Origin: Candidatus Hydrogenedentota bacterium | GTDB taxonomy: Bacteria; Hydrogenedentota; Hydrogenedentia; Hydrogenedentales; JAGMZX01 | DNA: 64,000 nt | Reading direction: 5' to 3' | NCBI GenBank assembly: GCA_029556545.1 | Contig: JAKQEQ010000159.1 | Location: 1 to 64,000 of the forward strand | Shown: positions 48,598 to 56,670 of the stretch, one piece after another | How positions within the stretch are numbered: position 1 is the stretch's first letter | Layout of the letters: each line of letters begins with the position of its first letter | Position numbers and translations under genes: made by a program | The notes under the pieces: model-generated | What the model saw: only the letters and a program-made list of their open reading frames with translations | Database searches by the model: none | What the model was told of the DNA's origin: nothing

Positions 48598-51541
48598 AAA
48601 ACAGGCTGATCGCCAAGTCTACGGGAATGACTTCTTCCCCCGCCACCTCGACCAGCGTCGTGTGCATGAAACGAATCTCCGTGCCGAAGGCGTAGTAGAC
48701 GTCCAACTGATACGTCCCCGGCGGTATCCCCTCGATAAGGAAGAAGCCGGTGGCGTCGATCATCCCGACCGGCAGTTGGAAGAAATCCGAGGACATCCCG
48801 ATGAGGCTCGTCGAGCCGCCCAGCGGCAGCGGCGACGCCCCGGGATACCGCAGCGCCGCGAAACCGCCCGGCAGGATGCCCGCGAGCGATGGCGGCGGCG
48901 GCGTACACATCCCTTCGATGGTCGCGCCCTGTTCGCTGTCGAAGTTGATGGTCGTGACCCCGCCGTCCACGACCTCGGCCTGACGCATGCGCATGTCTAC
49001 CATGGCGGAGATGTCGCCGCTGAACGGCACCGCGGTGACACCGTAACTGCCCGGGGCGAGGCCGTCGATGCGGTACTCGCCGTTGGCGTCGGTCTCGGTC
49101 ATGCGCGGCTCGCCGTCACCCATGACGGTGACAATCGCGCCCTCGACGCGCCGTCCGTTGTACGCCACGTAGCCCTCGATGCCGCCCCCGAAGGTCAACC
49201 GCAGCTCGATGCCCGTCGCCTGGCCCAAATCTTCCAGGTAGATGGGTTCGCTGCGCGCCGTGGTATAGCGTTCGTGCCGTGCGATGGCGATGTAATTTCC
49301 CTCGGGCAGGTTCTCGAAAACGAATACGCCGTCGTCCCCCACCCGCATCGATCGGTCCGCCTCCCCGCCGCCCATGGCCGCCTGCGCCGCGTCCGCGGGG
49401 GAGTCGGCGTCAATCAGCGTCACGAGCGCGCCCTGCGGACTTCGATTGTCAGCCGTGGTCACCCGGCCCTCGATGCGTCCGCCCTCGCTGCGCACGTACA
49501 GGTCGATCCCTTCAAGCACCTGGCCCGCTTCGAGGTTGATCGTCTCGCGTCCGGGGGTGTATTTCGTTGCGCGCGCCTCAAGGCGGTAGACGCCGGGATT
49601 CAGCTCGAGTTCGTAGCGCCCCTCGGGATCGTTGAACGCCACCGCCTCCGGCGTCTCGAACAGCCGAATAACATCGACGCTTGCCCGCGCCTCGTCGGCC
49701 AGCGCCGTCGCGCTTACGGTGTACTGCGGCGGCGGCGCGCCCGTCCCCTTGACCAGCACCCGGCCCCGCACCATCGCCGTGGCATTGAGCGTAATGCGGA
49801 TTTCGCGGTCCAGCAGCACGTTCCGCACCGTCTGCGCGCCGTAGCCTTCCTTCGACGCGATCAGGACATACAACCCCGTCTCGACGTTCGTGAACTCGAA
49901 CCGGCCCTCGGTGTTCGTTGACGTGGTCTCCGAGGCATCGCTCAGGCTCTCCGACCCGAGACCGGTGAGCCGGATCTCGACGCCCGATAGCGGCTTGCCG
50001 CCCGTCTCGAAGACAATGCCGAAGATGGTGTGCAGCCCCGCCTCGATCGGGTAAAGCACCACGTCAACCCCGGAAAGGTTGTTGTACCCGTCGACATACA
50101 CCGGCTCGCCGAAGGCGCTGAACTTGTACCCTTCCTTCCGCCCCATGATCTGGTAGTCACCGGGCGGCAACTCGCGCACGGTGAACTGCCCCCTGCCGTC
50201 CGAGTCCGCCCCCCGGAACGCCTGCGGCGTGCGCATCGGCGAAACCAGACTCGAGAAGCTTGGTATGCACAGCACGTTCGCCTGCGGCACCGGCTTCCCC
50301 GTCGGCTCGATAACCCGCCCCGTGACCGTGCTGCCGCGGTACAGGAACAGGTCCACCTGCACCTCCCGCGTGGCGGCCGTCAGCGTGATTTCCTGCGACA
50401 GTTGCGGCGCGAAGTCGTCCGTGGCGGTATACACGCGCCACGTTTCTTCGAGCGGCACGCCGAGCAACTCGTAATAGCCGTCCTCCTCGGACCGATCGCG
50501 GACCGGCGGCGCGCGCCGTACCATGGCCGTCAACGCCTGCGACACGACGCTCGACGATGTGCAGAGCACCACTTCGCAGCCGGCCACGGGCGCCTTCTCG
50601 ACGTTCTGGACATACCCCCAGATCACGCCCGCCGGATCCACCGTGAAGTTCACGTTGTCCACCTGCTCGCCCGCCGACTTGATCGAAACCTTCTGATAGG
50701 GCAGTTCGCTCGCGGCGCGATAGGGCGTATTCCGAAGTAGCAGCGTCACGCCGAATTCGCCGACTCCGAGGCCCGTTAGCGTATACCGCCCGTCCTCGTC
50801 CGTCGTCGCGGGCGGCAGCGGCGAGTTCTCGATGAGCACGCCGATGCCCGGCGCGCCGCGCGTGGACCCGGCCTCCGTTACGCGGCCCGCGATGCTCGCC
50901 CCGGTCGCGAGCGCCATATCAATGACCGCCTCGCGCGTTTCCGCGTCGAGAACGCCCGCTTCCCGCATCGCCGGCACGTATCCCTCGAGAACGACTTGGA
51001 CGGTGTACACGCCCGGCTCCTTCACCCGGACCTCGTAATCGCCGTCCTCGTTGCTGCTTCCGCGCTCGACGACACGCAGCCGGTCGTGGTCGCGCCGGAC
51101 CGCCATCAACCGGCTCCGGTCGCGTCCGCGCGCCGCTTCAATCTGCCGCGCGCGCCAATCCGCCTGCTCCTCGGGCGACCAGTCGCGGCGCGCCTCGACC
51201 CGCGCCCCGGCCAGCGGCTTGCCGCTCCGCGCGTCCGTGATCCGGCCTCGGATGGCGAATGCGACCGCGCTTTCCGCAGCGGTTGTGTCGGGCGGCGGCG
51301 GGTCCTCGGCCGGCGCGGCGCGCGTCCTGGGCAGGGGCGGGGCGGGCCATGCGGGCTCGACGCCGGCGGCGGGGGAACGTTCGGGGCGTTGCTCGAAGGC
51401 AACCTGAGACGGTGGCGGCGGCGGGTCCTTGCGCGGGGCGAACATGACGGCGAACGCGACGAGCGCCGCGAGCAACAGCACCATCACCCCCACGATTCGC
51501 AGTGTGCCGAAGGAAGACACTTTGCGATTCAGACGCGGCAT
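48596..51541 (-). CDS. Membrane-anchored protein with many carboxypeptidase-regulatory-like domains
   Basis: The 981-residue protein has a single N-terminal membrane anchor (about residues 15-35) and a Pro-rich neck. About nine beta-sandwich repeats of the CarboxypepD_reg/Cna-B-like kind follow. Each has a start like IRGRITDARSGKPLAGARVE or VTGRVIEPTGKPVPQANVLC, a middle turn with D-GRY (DEDGRYTLTGLGVGEF, DPEGRYELELNPGVYRL), and an end like PPGDYQIMG or LPEGNYIAIA. Such domains act as rigid spacers or carbohydrate/protein-binding modules outside the cell. It lies downstream of the ECF sigma and anti-sigma genes on the same strand, separated by 159 bp, and may belong to their regulon. No enzyme domain is visible. 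Confidence 0.85.
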   Translation of the reverse strand: MPRLNRKVSSFGTLRIVGVMVLLLAALVAFAVMFAPRKDPPPPPSQVAFEQRPERSPAAGVEPAWPAPPLPRTRAAPAEDPPPPDTTAAESAVAFAIRGRITDARSGKPLAGARVEARRDWSPEEQADWRARQIEAARGRDRSRLMAVRRDHDRLRVVERGSSNEDGDYEVRVKEPGVYTVQVVLEGYVPAMREAGVLDAETREAVIDMALATGASIAGRVTEAGSTRGAPGIGVLIENSPLPPATTDEDGRYTLTGLGVGEFGVTLLLRNTPYRAASELPYQKVSIKSAGEQVDNVNFTVDPAGVIWGYVQNVEKAPVAGCEVVLCTSSSVVSQALTAMVRRAPPVRDRSEEDGYYELLGVPLEETWRVYTATDDFAPQLSQEITLTAATREVQVDLFLYRGSTVTGRVIEPTGKPVPQANVLCIPSFSSLVSPMRTPQAFRGADSDGRGQFTVRELPPGDYQIMGRKEGYKFSAFGEPVYVDGYNNLSGVDVVLYPIEAGLHTIFGIVFETGGKPLSGVEIRLTGLGSESLSDASETTSTNTEGRFEFTNVETGLYVLIASKEGYGAQTVRNVLLDREIRITLNATAMVRGRVLVKGTGAPPPQYTVSATALADEARASVDVIRLFETPEAVAFNDPEGRYELELNPGVYRLEARATKYTPGRETINLEAGQVLEGIDLYVRSEGGRIEGRVTTADNRSPQGALVTLIDADSPADAAQAAMGGGEADRSMRVGDDGVFVFENLPEGNYIAIARHERYTTARSEPIYLEDLGQATGIELRLTFGGGIEGYVAYNGRRVEGAIVTVMGDGEPRMTETDANGEYRIDGLAPGSYGVTAVPFSGDISAMVDMRMRQAEVVDGGVTTINFDSEQGATIEGMCTPPPPSLAGILPGGFAALRYPGASPLPLGGSTSLIGMSSDFFQLPVGMIDATGFFLIEGIPPGTYQLDVYYAFGTEIRFMHTTLVEVAGEEVIPVDLAISLF

Positions 51542-51700
51542 CGCGTCGGGACTCCTTGTGTCTTGGGCGCGCTCGTCCTGTTGTGGCCGGTCTCCTGCGT
51601 GCCCACCGTAGTCACGCGCCGCGCGTGACGAAGGCGGGACCGCGCCACCGCGCCGACGCGCAGCGCAGGCGCTTGCGCCGCGTGCCGAAGGTCTCCAACG

Positions 51701-52111
51701 CTAGTGGCGCCGCATGCGTTCACGCAACGGGACAATGATCAGCAGCAGCGTCCCCAGCGCGAGCAGGAGCGACAGGCCGAGTGAATAGGCGCCGGTATAG
51801 CCCGTGTAATACCACGACAAATTGTTGATGATATAGTCCAGCCGGCCCTTCGCGCCCGGCGCGCCGTAATCCGCCACGTGGCGCAGGTTCGTGAACGCGA
51901 CAAAGAGAACGCCGCTTAGTATGATGGCCACCGCCGCCACGCACATCATCGCCATACTCGCGCGGAAGCGCGCCCGCTCGCGGTCCATCATCGCCTGCAC
52001 ATCGAGCCGGCGCATCACCCGCTCATGCAACGCGGGCGGCGTCGGCAGCATCGGCTCGGCGCGCAACGCGGACTCGATGAGCGTATCGAGGTCGCGATCG
52101 TTATCCCGCAT
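51701..52111 (-). CDS. Putative anti-sigma factor (two-helix membrane protein)
   Basis: The 136-residue protein has a cytoplasmic N-terminal region of about 50 residues (LDTLIESALRAEPMLPTPPA) and two membrane helices (about 51-73 and 109-128). It has no zinc-binding HxxxCxxC motif. The gene overlaps the ECF sigma gene by 11 bp, and GAGGTG precedes the ATG. Position, size and topology fit an anti-sigma factor that holds the sigma factor at the membrane; sequence alone does not prove it. Regulated proteolysis by RseP-like protease would be the expected release path. Confidence 0.6.
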   Translation of the reverse strand: MRDNDRDLDTLIESALRAEPMLPTPPALHERVMRRLDVQAMMDRERARFRASMAMMCVAAVAIILSGVLFVAFTNLRHVADYGAPGAKGRLDYIINNLSWYYTGYTGAYSLGLSLLLALGTLLLIIVPLRERMRRH

Positions 52112-52700
52112 GGCGAAACACCTCTTTGTTCACGATATGCTTGAGTTGCTTGCGCGCCCGATGCATCCACGTCTTGAGCGTGCCCATCGGGATGCTCATC
52201 GCGTCCGCAATCTCCTCGTAGGACGTGCCTTTCAGATAATACAACGTTACGATGGTCGCGTAACGGTCCGGCAGCAGCGTCACGCAGCGACGCACCATTT
52301 CCGGCACGTCGAAGTTGCGGACCGGCTGCACCGCCGCGTCGGCCACATGCTGCGGCTGGAGCGCCACTTCGCCCCGCTTCTTGCGCCGGCTCAATTCGGT
52401 CAGACACACGCTGCAAGTCACCCGGTATACCCAAGTCGAGAAGCTGCACTCGCCGCGGAACCCCTTGAGAAGCCGGAACGCCTTGACGAACGCCTCCTGC
52501 GCCATATCTTCGGCCAAGGCGGGGTCCCGCACGAAGCGATAGGCCACGTTGTAGACCATGTTCTGGTGGCGGCGCACCAACTCGGAAAAGGCGTCGCGGT
52601 CACCCCGCTTACTCTTGCGGACCAGTTCCTGGTCGTCCGTTTCCTGCACGGCAAGGCCGCGCGCCGAAACCGGCAGGGCCGCTGTCGCGGACGGCGTCAT
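52101..52700 (-). CDS. ECF-type RNA polymerase sigma factor
   Basis: The 199-residue protein has the sigma-2 domain (DAFSELVRRHQNMVYNVAYR, DPALAEDMAQEAFVKAFR, FSTWVYRVTCSVCLTELSRR) and the sigma-4 helix-turn-helix (LYYLKGTSYEEIADAMSIPM then GTLKTWMHRARKQLK). Regions 1.1 and 3 are absent, as in ECF factors of the RpoE/SigW group. GGAGCG lies upstream of the ATG. Its start overlaps the stop of the DUF4097-like gene and its end overlaps the anti-sigma gene, so the three are co-transcribed. Confidence 0.93.
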   Translation of the reverse strand: MTPSATAALPVSARGLAVQETDDQELVRKSKRGDRDAFSELVRRHQNMVYNVAYRFVRDPALAEDMAQEAFVKAFRLLKGFRGECSFSTWVYRVTCSVCLTELSRRKKRGEVALQPQHVADAAVQPVRNFDVPEMVRRCVTLLPDRYATIVTLYYLKGTSYEEIADAMSIPMGTLKTWMHRARKQLKHIVNKEVFRHAG

Positions 52701-53650
52701 GTCTCGCTCCTTCCAATAAGGATATCACCGGCAAACGTACTCAACGTCAATTGCGTCTCCGACTGGCCGATGAAACCCCGCAATTCCGTGGGTTTCTGTC
52801 CCCCCGAGAGGGGGACGACCTCGAAGTCGCTCTTGACAACGCCCTGGCGCGTAATGGCGTTGACTTCCGCCGAGCACCCGGGGTGCAGGCTAAGTGTAAT
52901 ATTCCCGTTCGTCGTGGTCAAGTCGCACCCCCGCACGCCGGGCTCCGGCAGCCGTACGTCGATGTTCCCGTTGACTGTGTTCGCCGTCAGTACATGGCCC
53001 GAGAATATCGCGCGCACATTGCCGTTCACCGTCCGAAGCGTGGCCTCCCGACCCGCGTCCAGCAAATCGATCCGCCCGCTCGTCGTCTGCGCGTGCACGA
53101 TCCCTCCCGCCTTGCGTATCTCGATGTCGGACAACGCGCTGCGCACGTTCACGTCCCCGCAGCCCTCGCCGACGTAGATGTTGCCCCGCGTGGTCTCGAT
53201 CTCAACGTGCGCGCCCCGCGGCGCCAGAATCTCGTACGCCACGTTCAGTTCGACCTCGCTCGGGCGCGCCCGCGGCTCCGTCACCAGCCACAGCGTATTC
53301 CCGTCCGCGTCCGCCCGAAACAACTCCTTCACGTATCGCTCCGCGACCTCGCGGTCCACGTAGGACCGCACATACGCCGACACCGTGGCATTGACCGCGA
53401 CCCGCGGCGCGTCATGCACCGCGACCCGGACGGCCCCGTTCGCGTTGCTCAGGACGAACCGCGAGACCCCGTCGAACTCGCGGCTCCAGACGGTGCGGAC
53501 GTCCGGGCGGCACACTTCCCGGGGAAGGAAATCGGCGAGCACGCCGATTGTGAAGCTCTGTACGGCCGCTGCGATAAAAACCGCCGCCACCGCGCTGCGA
53601 AGAAAAAGATTCATCTTGCCGTCCGGCTCTTGGTACACTTTCCGTGCCAT
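52697..53650 (-). CDS. Exported DUF4097-like beta-helix protein
   Basis: The protein (317 residues from the ATG at 53650, 305 from the alternative at 53614) has a signal-like segment (LFLRSAVAAVFIAAAVQSFT) followed by repeats with the pattern of DUF4097/GIN-type beta-helix proteins: VEIETTRGNIYVGEGCGDVN, ALSDIEIRKAGG, VHAQTTSGRIDLLDAG, LRTVNGNVRAIFSGHVLTAN and VNGNIDVRLPEPG. Each turn carries a TxxGxI or VNGNI motif. Proteins of this kind often lie next to ECF sigma and anti-sigma genes in diverse bacteria. Its stop overlaps the sigma gene by 4 bp. Neither candidate start has a good ribosome-binding site. Confidence 0.75.
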   Translation of the reverse strand: MARKVYQEPDGKMNLFLRSAVAAVFIAAAVQSFTIGVLADFLPREVCRPDVRTVWSREFDGVSRFVLSNANGAVRVAVHDAPRVAVNATVSAYVRSYVDREVAERYVKELFRADADGNTLWLVTEPRARPSEVELNVAYEILAPRGAHVEIETTRGNIYVGEGCGDVNVRSALSDIEIRKAGGIVHAQTTSGRIDLLDAGREATLRTVNGNVRAIFSGHVLTANTVNGNIDVRLPEPGVRGCDLTTTNGNITLSLHPGCSAEVNAITRQGVVKSDFEVVPLSGGQKPTELRGFIGQSETQLTLSTFAGDILIGRSET

Positions 53651-53789
53651 AATATAGACCCGATCACGTGGAAAACAGGTTTCAGACCGGTTTGTCGCGG
53701 CATGGGCATCTCGCCCATGATTTTCGGCGTCGGCGGCGCGAAACTCGCGCACGACGCGCCCGGTCCAACCCGATGAAAGTCAAGACCCC

Positions 53790-54212
53790 ATGGTGCGGAT
53801 GATCGTGCTGATGTTGCCATTTCTGCTCGTGATATTCACGATACTCTTCGCGCTGGTCCGAAGCATCGGCCAGGTGTGGCTGCGCCATCGCATCCGCATG
53901 ACCCTGCTGGAACAACTCGAGAAACGCCCCGAACTCCTCGATCAATTCCACGACCTCCAGGAAGCCGCCATCCCCGAACGCCCGCCGGAGCCCTCGTTCT
54001 GGAAGCCCGACTACATCCTTACCGGGGTTATTCTCGCCGTACTCGGCATGGTCTGCGCCGTTGTCTGCGCCGCTGTTGGGGGAAGTCGCATCGCGACCGC
54101 CGCCTATTTCGGCGGCGTCCTCTGCGTTTGCCTCGGCTTTATTCTCGCCATGGTCGGCCTGCTGCTGCGCTACCTTTCCCACACCGCGGCCAAGGGCCTC
54201 CACGACGACTGA
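53790..54212 (+). CDS. Small membrane protein of unknown function
   Basis: I do not recognise this 140-residue protein. It has an N-terminal membrane helix ([20 protein letters not shown]), a charged cytoplasmic or periplasmic stretch with [20 protein letters not shown], and two more helices near the C-terminus ([20 protein letters not shown] and [20 protein letters not shown]). It is divergent from the DUF4097-like gene and upstream of the pseudopilin gene. The ATG at 53790 and the one three codons later are both possible. Confidence 0.65.
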   Translation: MVRMIVLMLPFLLVIFTILFALVRSIGQVWLRHRIRMTLLEQLEKRPELLDQFHDLQEAAIPERPPEPSFWKPDYILTGVILAVLGMVCAVVCAAVGGSRIATAAYFGGVLCVCLGFILAMVGLLLRYLSHTAAKGLHDD

Positions 54213-54217
54213 CCACC

Positions 54218-54262
54218 GTCCATCTTGTCCATCTCGTCCATCTCGTCCATCTCGTCCATCCC
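54218..54262. repeat. 9-bp-period GTCCATCTC tract (five units)
   Basis: Units GTCCATCTT, GTCCATCTC, GTCCATCTC, GTCCATCTC and GTCCATCCC are the most regular example of this class in the window. They lie 5 bp after the stop of the small membrane protein gene. Confidence 0.85.
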
Positions 54263-54328
54263 CCCGACCGGAAACCCCCCGCCCTTATCCTCAGTCTAGC
54301 CCATATCCACCGAATAAGGAGAGCCGCC

Positions 54329-55306
54329 ATGTCACGCTCGCGGGGTTTCACCCTCATCGAGTTGCTCGTGGTCATCGCGATCATCGGCATACTCGCCGCT
54401 ATTCTGCTCCCGGCGCTAGCGCGCGCGCGCGAATCGGCCCGCCGCGCGAGTTGCGCCAACAACCTCAAGCAATGGGGCATCATTCTAAAGATGTACGCGA
54501 GTGAATCCGCGGGCGGGCGGTATCCGCCGATGCTCGCGCGGGGCAACGTGCAACTGGTGGATTGCACCACTGCCGCGCTGACGCCGGCGGGAGTCGAGCC
54601 GTTCTTCCTGGCCGCGGGCCCGAATACGAGCGCGGTGTACCCCGAGTATCTTACCGATCCCAATATCGTGTTTTGTCCCTCGGACGCGGCGGACGCGCCG
54701 CGCAACCTGATGACGCCGGGGCTGAATCGCTCGAATTTCAGCGAGCCCTGTGCCGACCGGAAACAAGGGCTCCGCGCCGTCGATGCGAGTTACGCCTACG
54801 TCGGATGGGTTCTGGACAAAGTTGCGAGCACGGACCCGTTCAACAATTTCAGCCTCGGCGGATTCGTCGATCTCCGGCTGTGCCCGCTGCAAATGGGCTA
54901 TCTCGCCTTTGACCTCTTTCTCCCGGCGCTCCTGAACGTGAGCCGCTTCCCAGAACAAGCCGACAAGGACGGCGATCTCAGCCAGTGGTGCGCGGACTGC
55001 GGCAATGGCGGCGGCGCCGCGGTTTATCGGTTGCGCGAAGGCATCGAGCGCTTCCTGATCACCGACGTCAACAACCCCGCCGCGTCGGCGCAGGCGCAGA
55101 GCACCGTTTTCATCATGTTCGATCACGTTTCAGACCGTCCCGAGGGCTTTAACCATGTTCCCGGAGGCTCGAACGTACTCTACCTCGACGGGCACGTTTC
55201 CTACGTACGCTATATTCCCGAGAATCCGTACGGCAGCGGTGGCAGCATCGCGCCCGTCAACGCGGGCGTCGCATCGGTTATCGGCGCGGTCGGATTTGTA
55301 TACTAG
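54329..55306 (+). CDS. DUF1559-family type II pseudopilin-like protein
   Basis: The 325-residue protein starts [20 protein letters not shown], a class III prepilin signal: cleavage after Gly6, Phe at +1 and Glu5 of the mature form. The rest has the DUF1559 pattern with [30 protein letters not shown] and the late H-x-DG element [14 protein letters not shown]. Such proteins are multi-copy in Planctomycetes and relatives, and their function is not settled. AAGGAG lies 7 bp before the ATG, which fixes the start against a long in-frame extension. Confidence 0.9.
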   Translation: MSRSRGFTLIELLVVIAIIGILAAILLPALARARESARRASCANNLKQWGIILKMYASESAGGRYPPMLARGNVQLVDCTTAALTPAGVEPFFLAAGPNTSAVYPEYLTDPNIVFCPSDAADAPRNLMTPGLNRSNFSEPCADRKQGLRAVDASYAYVGWVLDKVASTDPFNNFSLGGFVDLRLCPLQMGYLAFDLFLPALLNVSRFPEQADKDGDLSQWCADCGNGGGAAVYRLREGIERFLITDVNNPAASAQAQSTVFIMFDHVSDRPEGFNHVPGGSNVLYLDGHVSYVRYIPENPYGSGGSIAPVNAGVASVIGAVGFVY

Positions 55307-55467
55307 CCGCTGAATGGCATAGGTACACAAAGACACCGGCGTATGCCGCGCCGGAACGAGGGCGCGCCGCTCTCCGCTTGTACATGTTTCCGCTTGTACG
55401 ATGAATATCCACAGCGGTCCGGTGTATCTTCTTCCGATACGTTTCGTGTATCGAGGGAAAAGCCGAT

Positions 55468-56496
55468 ATGGCGGACCGCGTTGTCGAGTGCGCGTGCGGG
55501 CAGAAGATGCGCCTGCCCGAGCGCGCCGTTTCCGGCCGCGGTCGCTGCATCCGATGCGGCGCGATCATTCGTGTCGGGCAGGATGCCTCGCGCGTAGAAG
55601 GTGCGCCTTTGCCCACGGATGTGCGCCACGCGACCATCGATCGACTTGAAGCGCTCTGGGGAGATGACGAAGCACCCAAACCAACGCCGCACGCCACCAC
55701 GCCGACGGACGCCATGCGCCGCGGCACACTACCGGCGGCAGACCCCATGCCCGAGCCCCGCTGCGCGCGTTGTGGCCGTGCCTTTCGGGGCGACTGGGAC
55801 CAACGCCCCGGCGAGGAAGGCACGCTATGCCTCATCTGCGCGCGCCAATCGCCCGAACCCACGCCGTGGGACGCGCCGCCGGCCGGCCCCCCCGTCCCGC
55901 CGCCAGGCAAGGCCGAACTCCGAGAATTCCGCACGATTCAGGAACGCCTCGAAAAGGAGCAGCAGCCCAAGCAGGACCGGCGCGGCCTGGTGCCGTTTCT
56001 CATCTTCTCCGGCTTCGTGATGCTGCTCATACTGGTGTTTCCCGTCGAGGTCTGGCTGAACCGCGCAACGCTCGCCATCGCGGACCGCCAAGTCGAGGAA
56101 GTCAGCCCGGACTGGCGCTACGCCCTCATGGCCGTCAGGCTCCTCATCGTATACCTCAGCTTCTTCCTCCCGGTCTACCTGACCTTCCGCGAGGCGGGCA
56201 AGCTGGACGACGATTCCTTCCTCGCGAATTTCCTTTACACCAACAAGTACGCCTTCGGATTCTTTCTGGTGGAGGCGCTCTTTCGCGGTTTCGCCGAATT
56301 CGGGGGCGGGCCCGGCGCGAACGTATTCGCGCTCGTCTACGCCTTCTCCGTTCCGGCCCTCATTCTCTGGGTCTTCTCGGACCTGACCGGACGGGAAGTA
56401 TTTCACTTCTATATTTATCTATGTATTATAAAACCCGCGATGATCGCGCTCCAGTGGCTCCTCTTCGGCGCCGTCGCGCTCGTGGCCGTCGGCTGA
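55468..56496 (+). CDS. Zinc-ribbon membrane protein of unknown function
   Basis: The 342-residue protein has two cysteine-pair zinc ribbons in its soluble N-terminal half. The first is CACGQKMRLPERAVSGRGRC with CIRCG (residues 8-31), and the second is CARCG with CLIC (around 97-122). After a Pro-rich linker come about five membrane helices (for example LVPFLIFSGFVMLLILVFPV and ALMAVRLLIVYLSFFLPVYL). Such N-terminal ribbons on membrane proteins are frequent in Planctomycetes-like genomes. Its role is unknown. GAGGG lies upstream of the ATG. Confidence 0.75.
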   Translation: MADRVVECACGQKMRLPERAVSGRGRCIRCGAIIRVGQDASRVEGAPLPTDVRHATIDRLEALWGDDEAPKPTPHATTPTDAMRRGTLPAADPMPEPRCARCGRAFRGDWDQRPGEEGTLCLICARQSPEPTPWDAPPAGPPVPPPGKAELREFRTIQERLEKEQQPKQDRRGLVPFLIFSGFVMLLILVFPVEVWLNRATLAIADRQVEEVSPDWRYALMAVRLLIVYLSFFLPVYLTFREAGKLDDDSFLANFLYTNKYAFGFFLVEALFRGFAEFGGGPGANVFALVYAFSVPALILWVFSDLTGREVFHFYIYLCIIKPAMIALQWLLFGAVALVAVG

Positions 56497-56552
56497 GGCC
56501 TGGCCGCGTCGGTTGCCCAAGGCGCGAGCAAAGCGCCCGATGGCGCAGGACA

Positions 56553-56595
56553 GAATTGGGTATTACCCATTCAAATGGGTCATGAATTGGGTAAC
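56553..56595. repeat. Nested repeat and hairpin in a convergent gap
   Basis: GAATTGGGTA occurs twice (56553 and 56584), flanking the perfect hairpin ACCCAT-TCAA-ATGGGT (56565-56580). TTACCCA can also pair with the second TGGGTAA, so two alternative structures are possible. It sits between convergent genes and may act as a bidirectional terminator, although no T run follows. Confidence 0.5.
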
Positions 56596-56643
56596 ATCGG
56601 CCGCGGCGCGCGGGACTCCCCGAACCCCGGCGGCAGGCGGGGC

Positions 56644-56670
56644 TGTCCATCCCGTCCATTCAGTCCATTC
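56644..56670. repeat. 9-bp-period GTCC tract at a glycosyltransferase stop
   Basis: Units GTCCATCCC, GTCCATTCA and GTCCATTCC lie across the stop codon at 56660; the last residues Gly-Met-Asp of the glycosyltransferase come from the tract. Confidence 0.7.

Noticed and set aside
53876..54328. N-terminal extension of the pseudopilin frame
   Set aside because: The class III prepilin signal and AAGGAG site place the start at 54329; the extension overlaps the small membrane protein gene.
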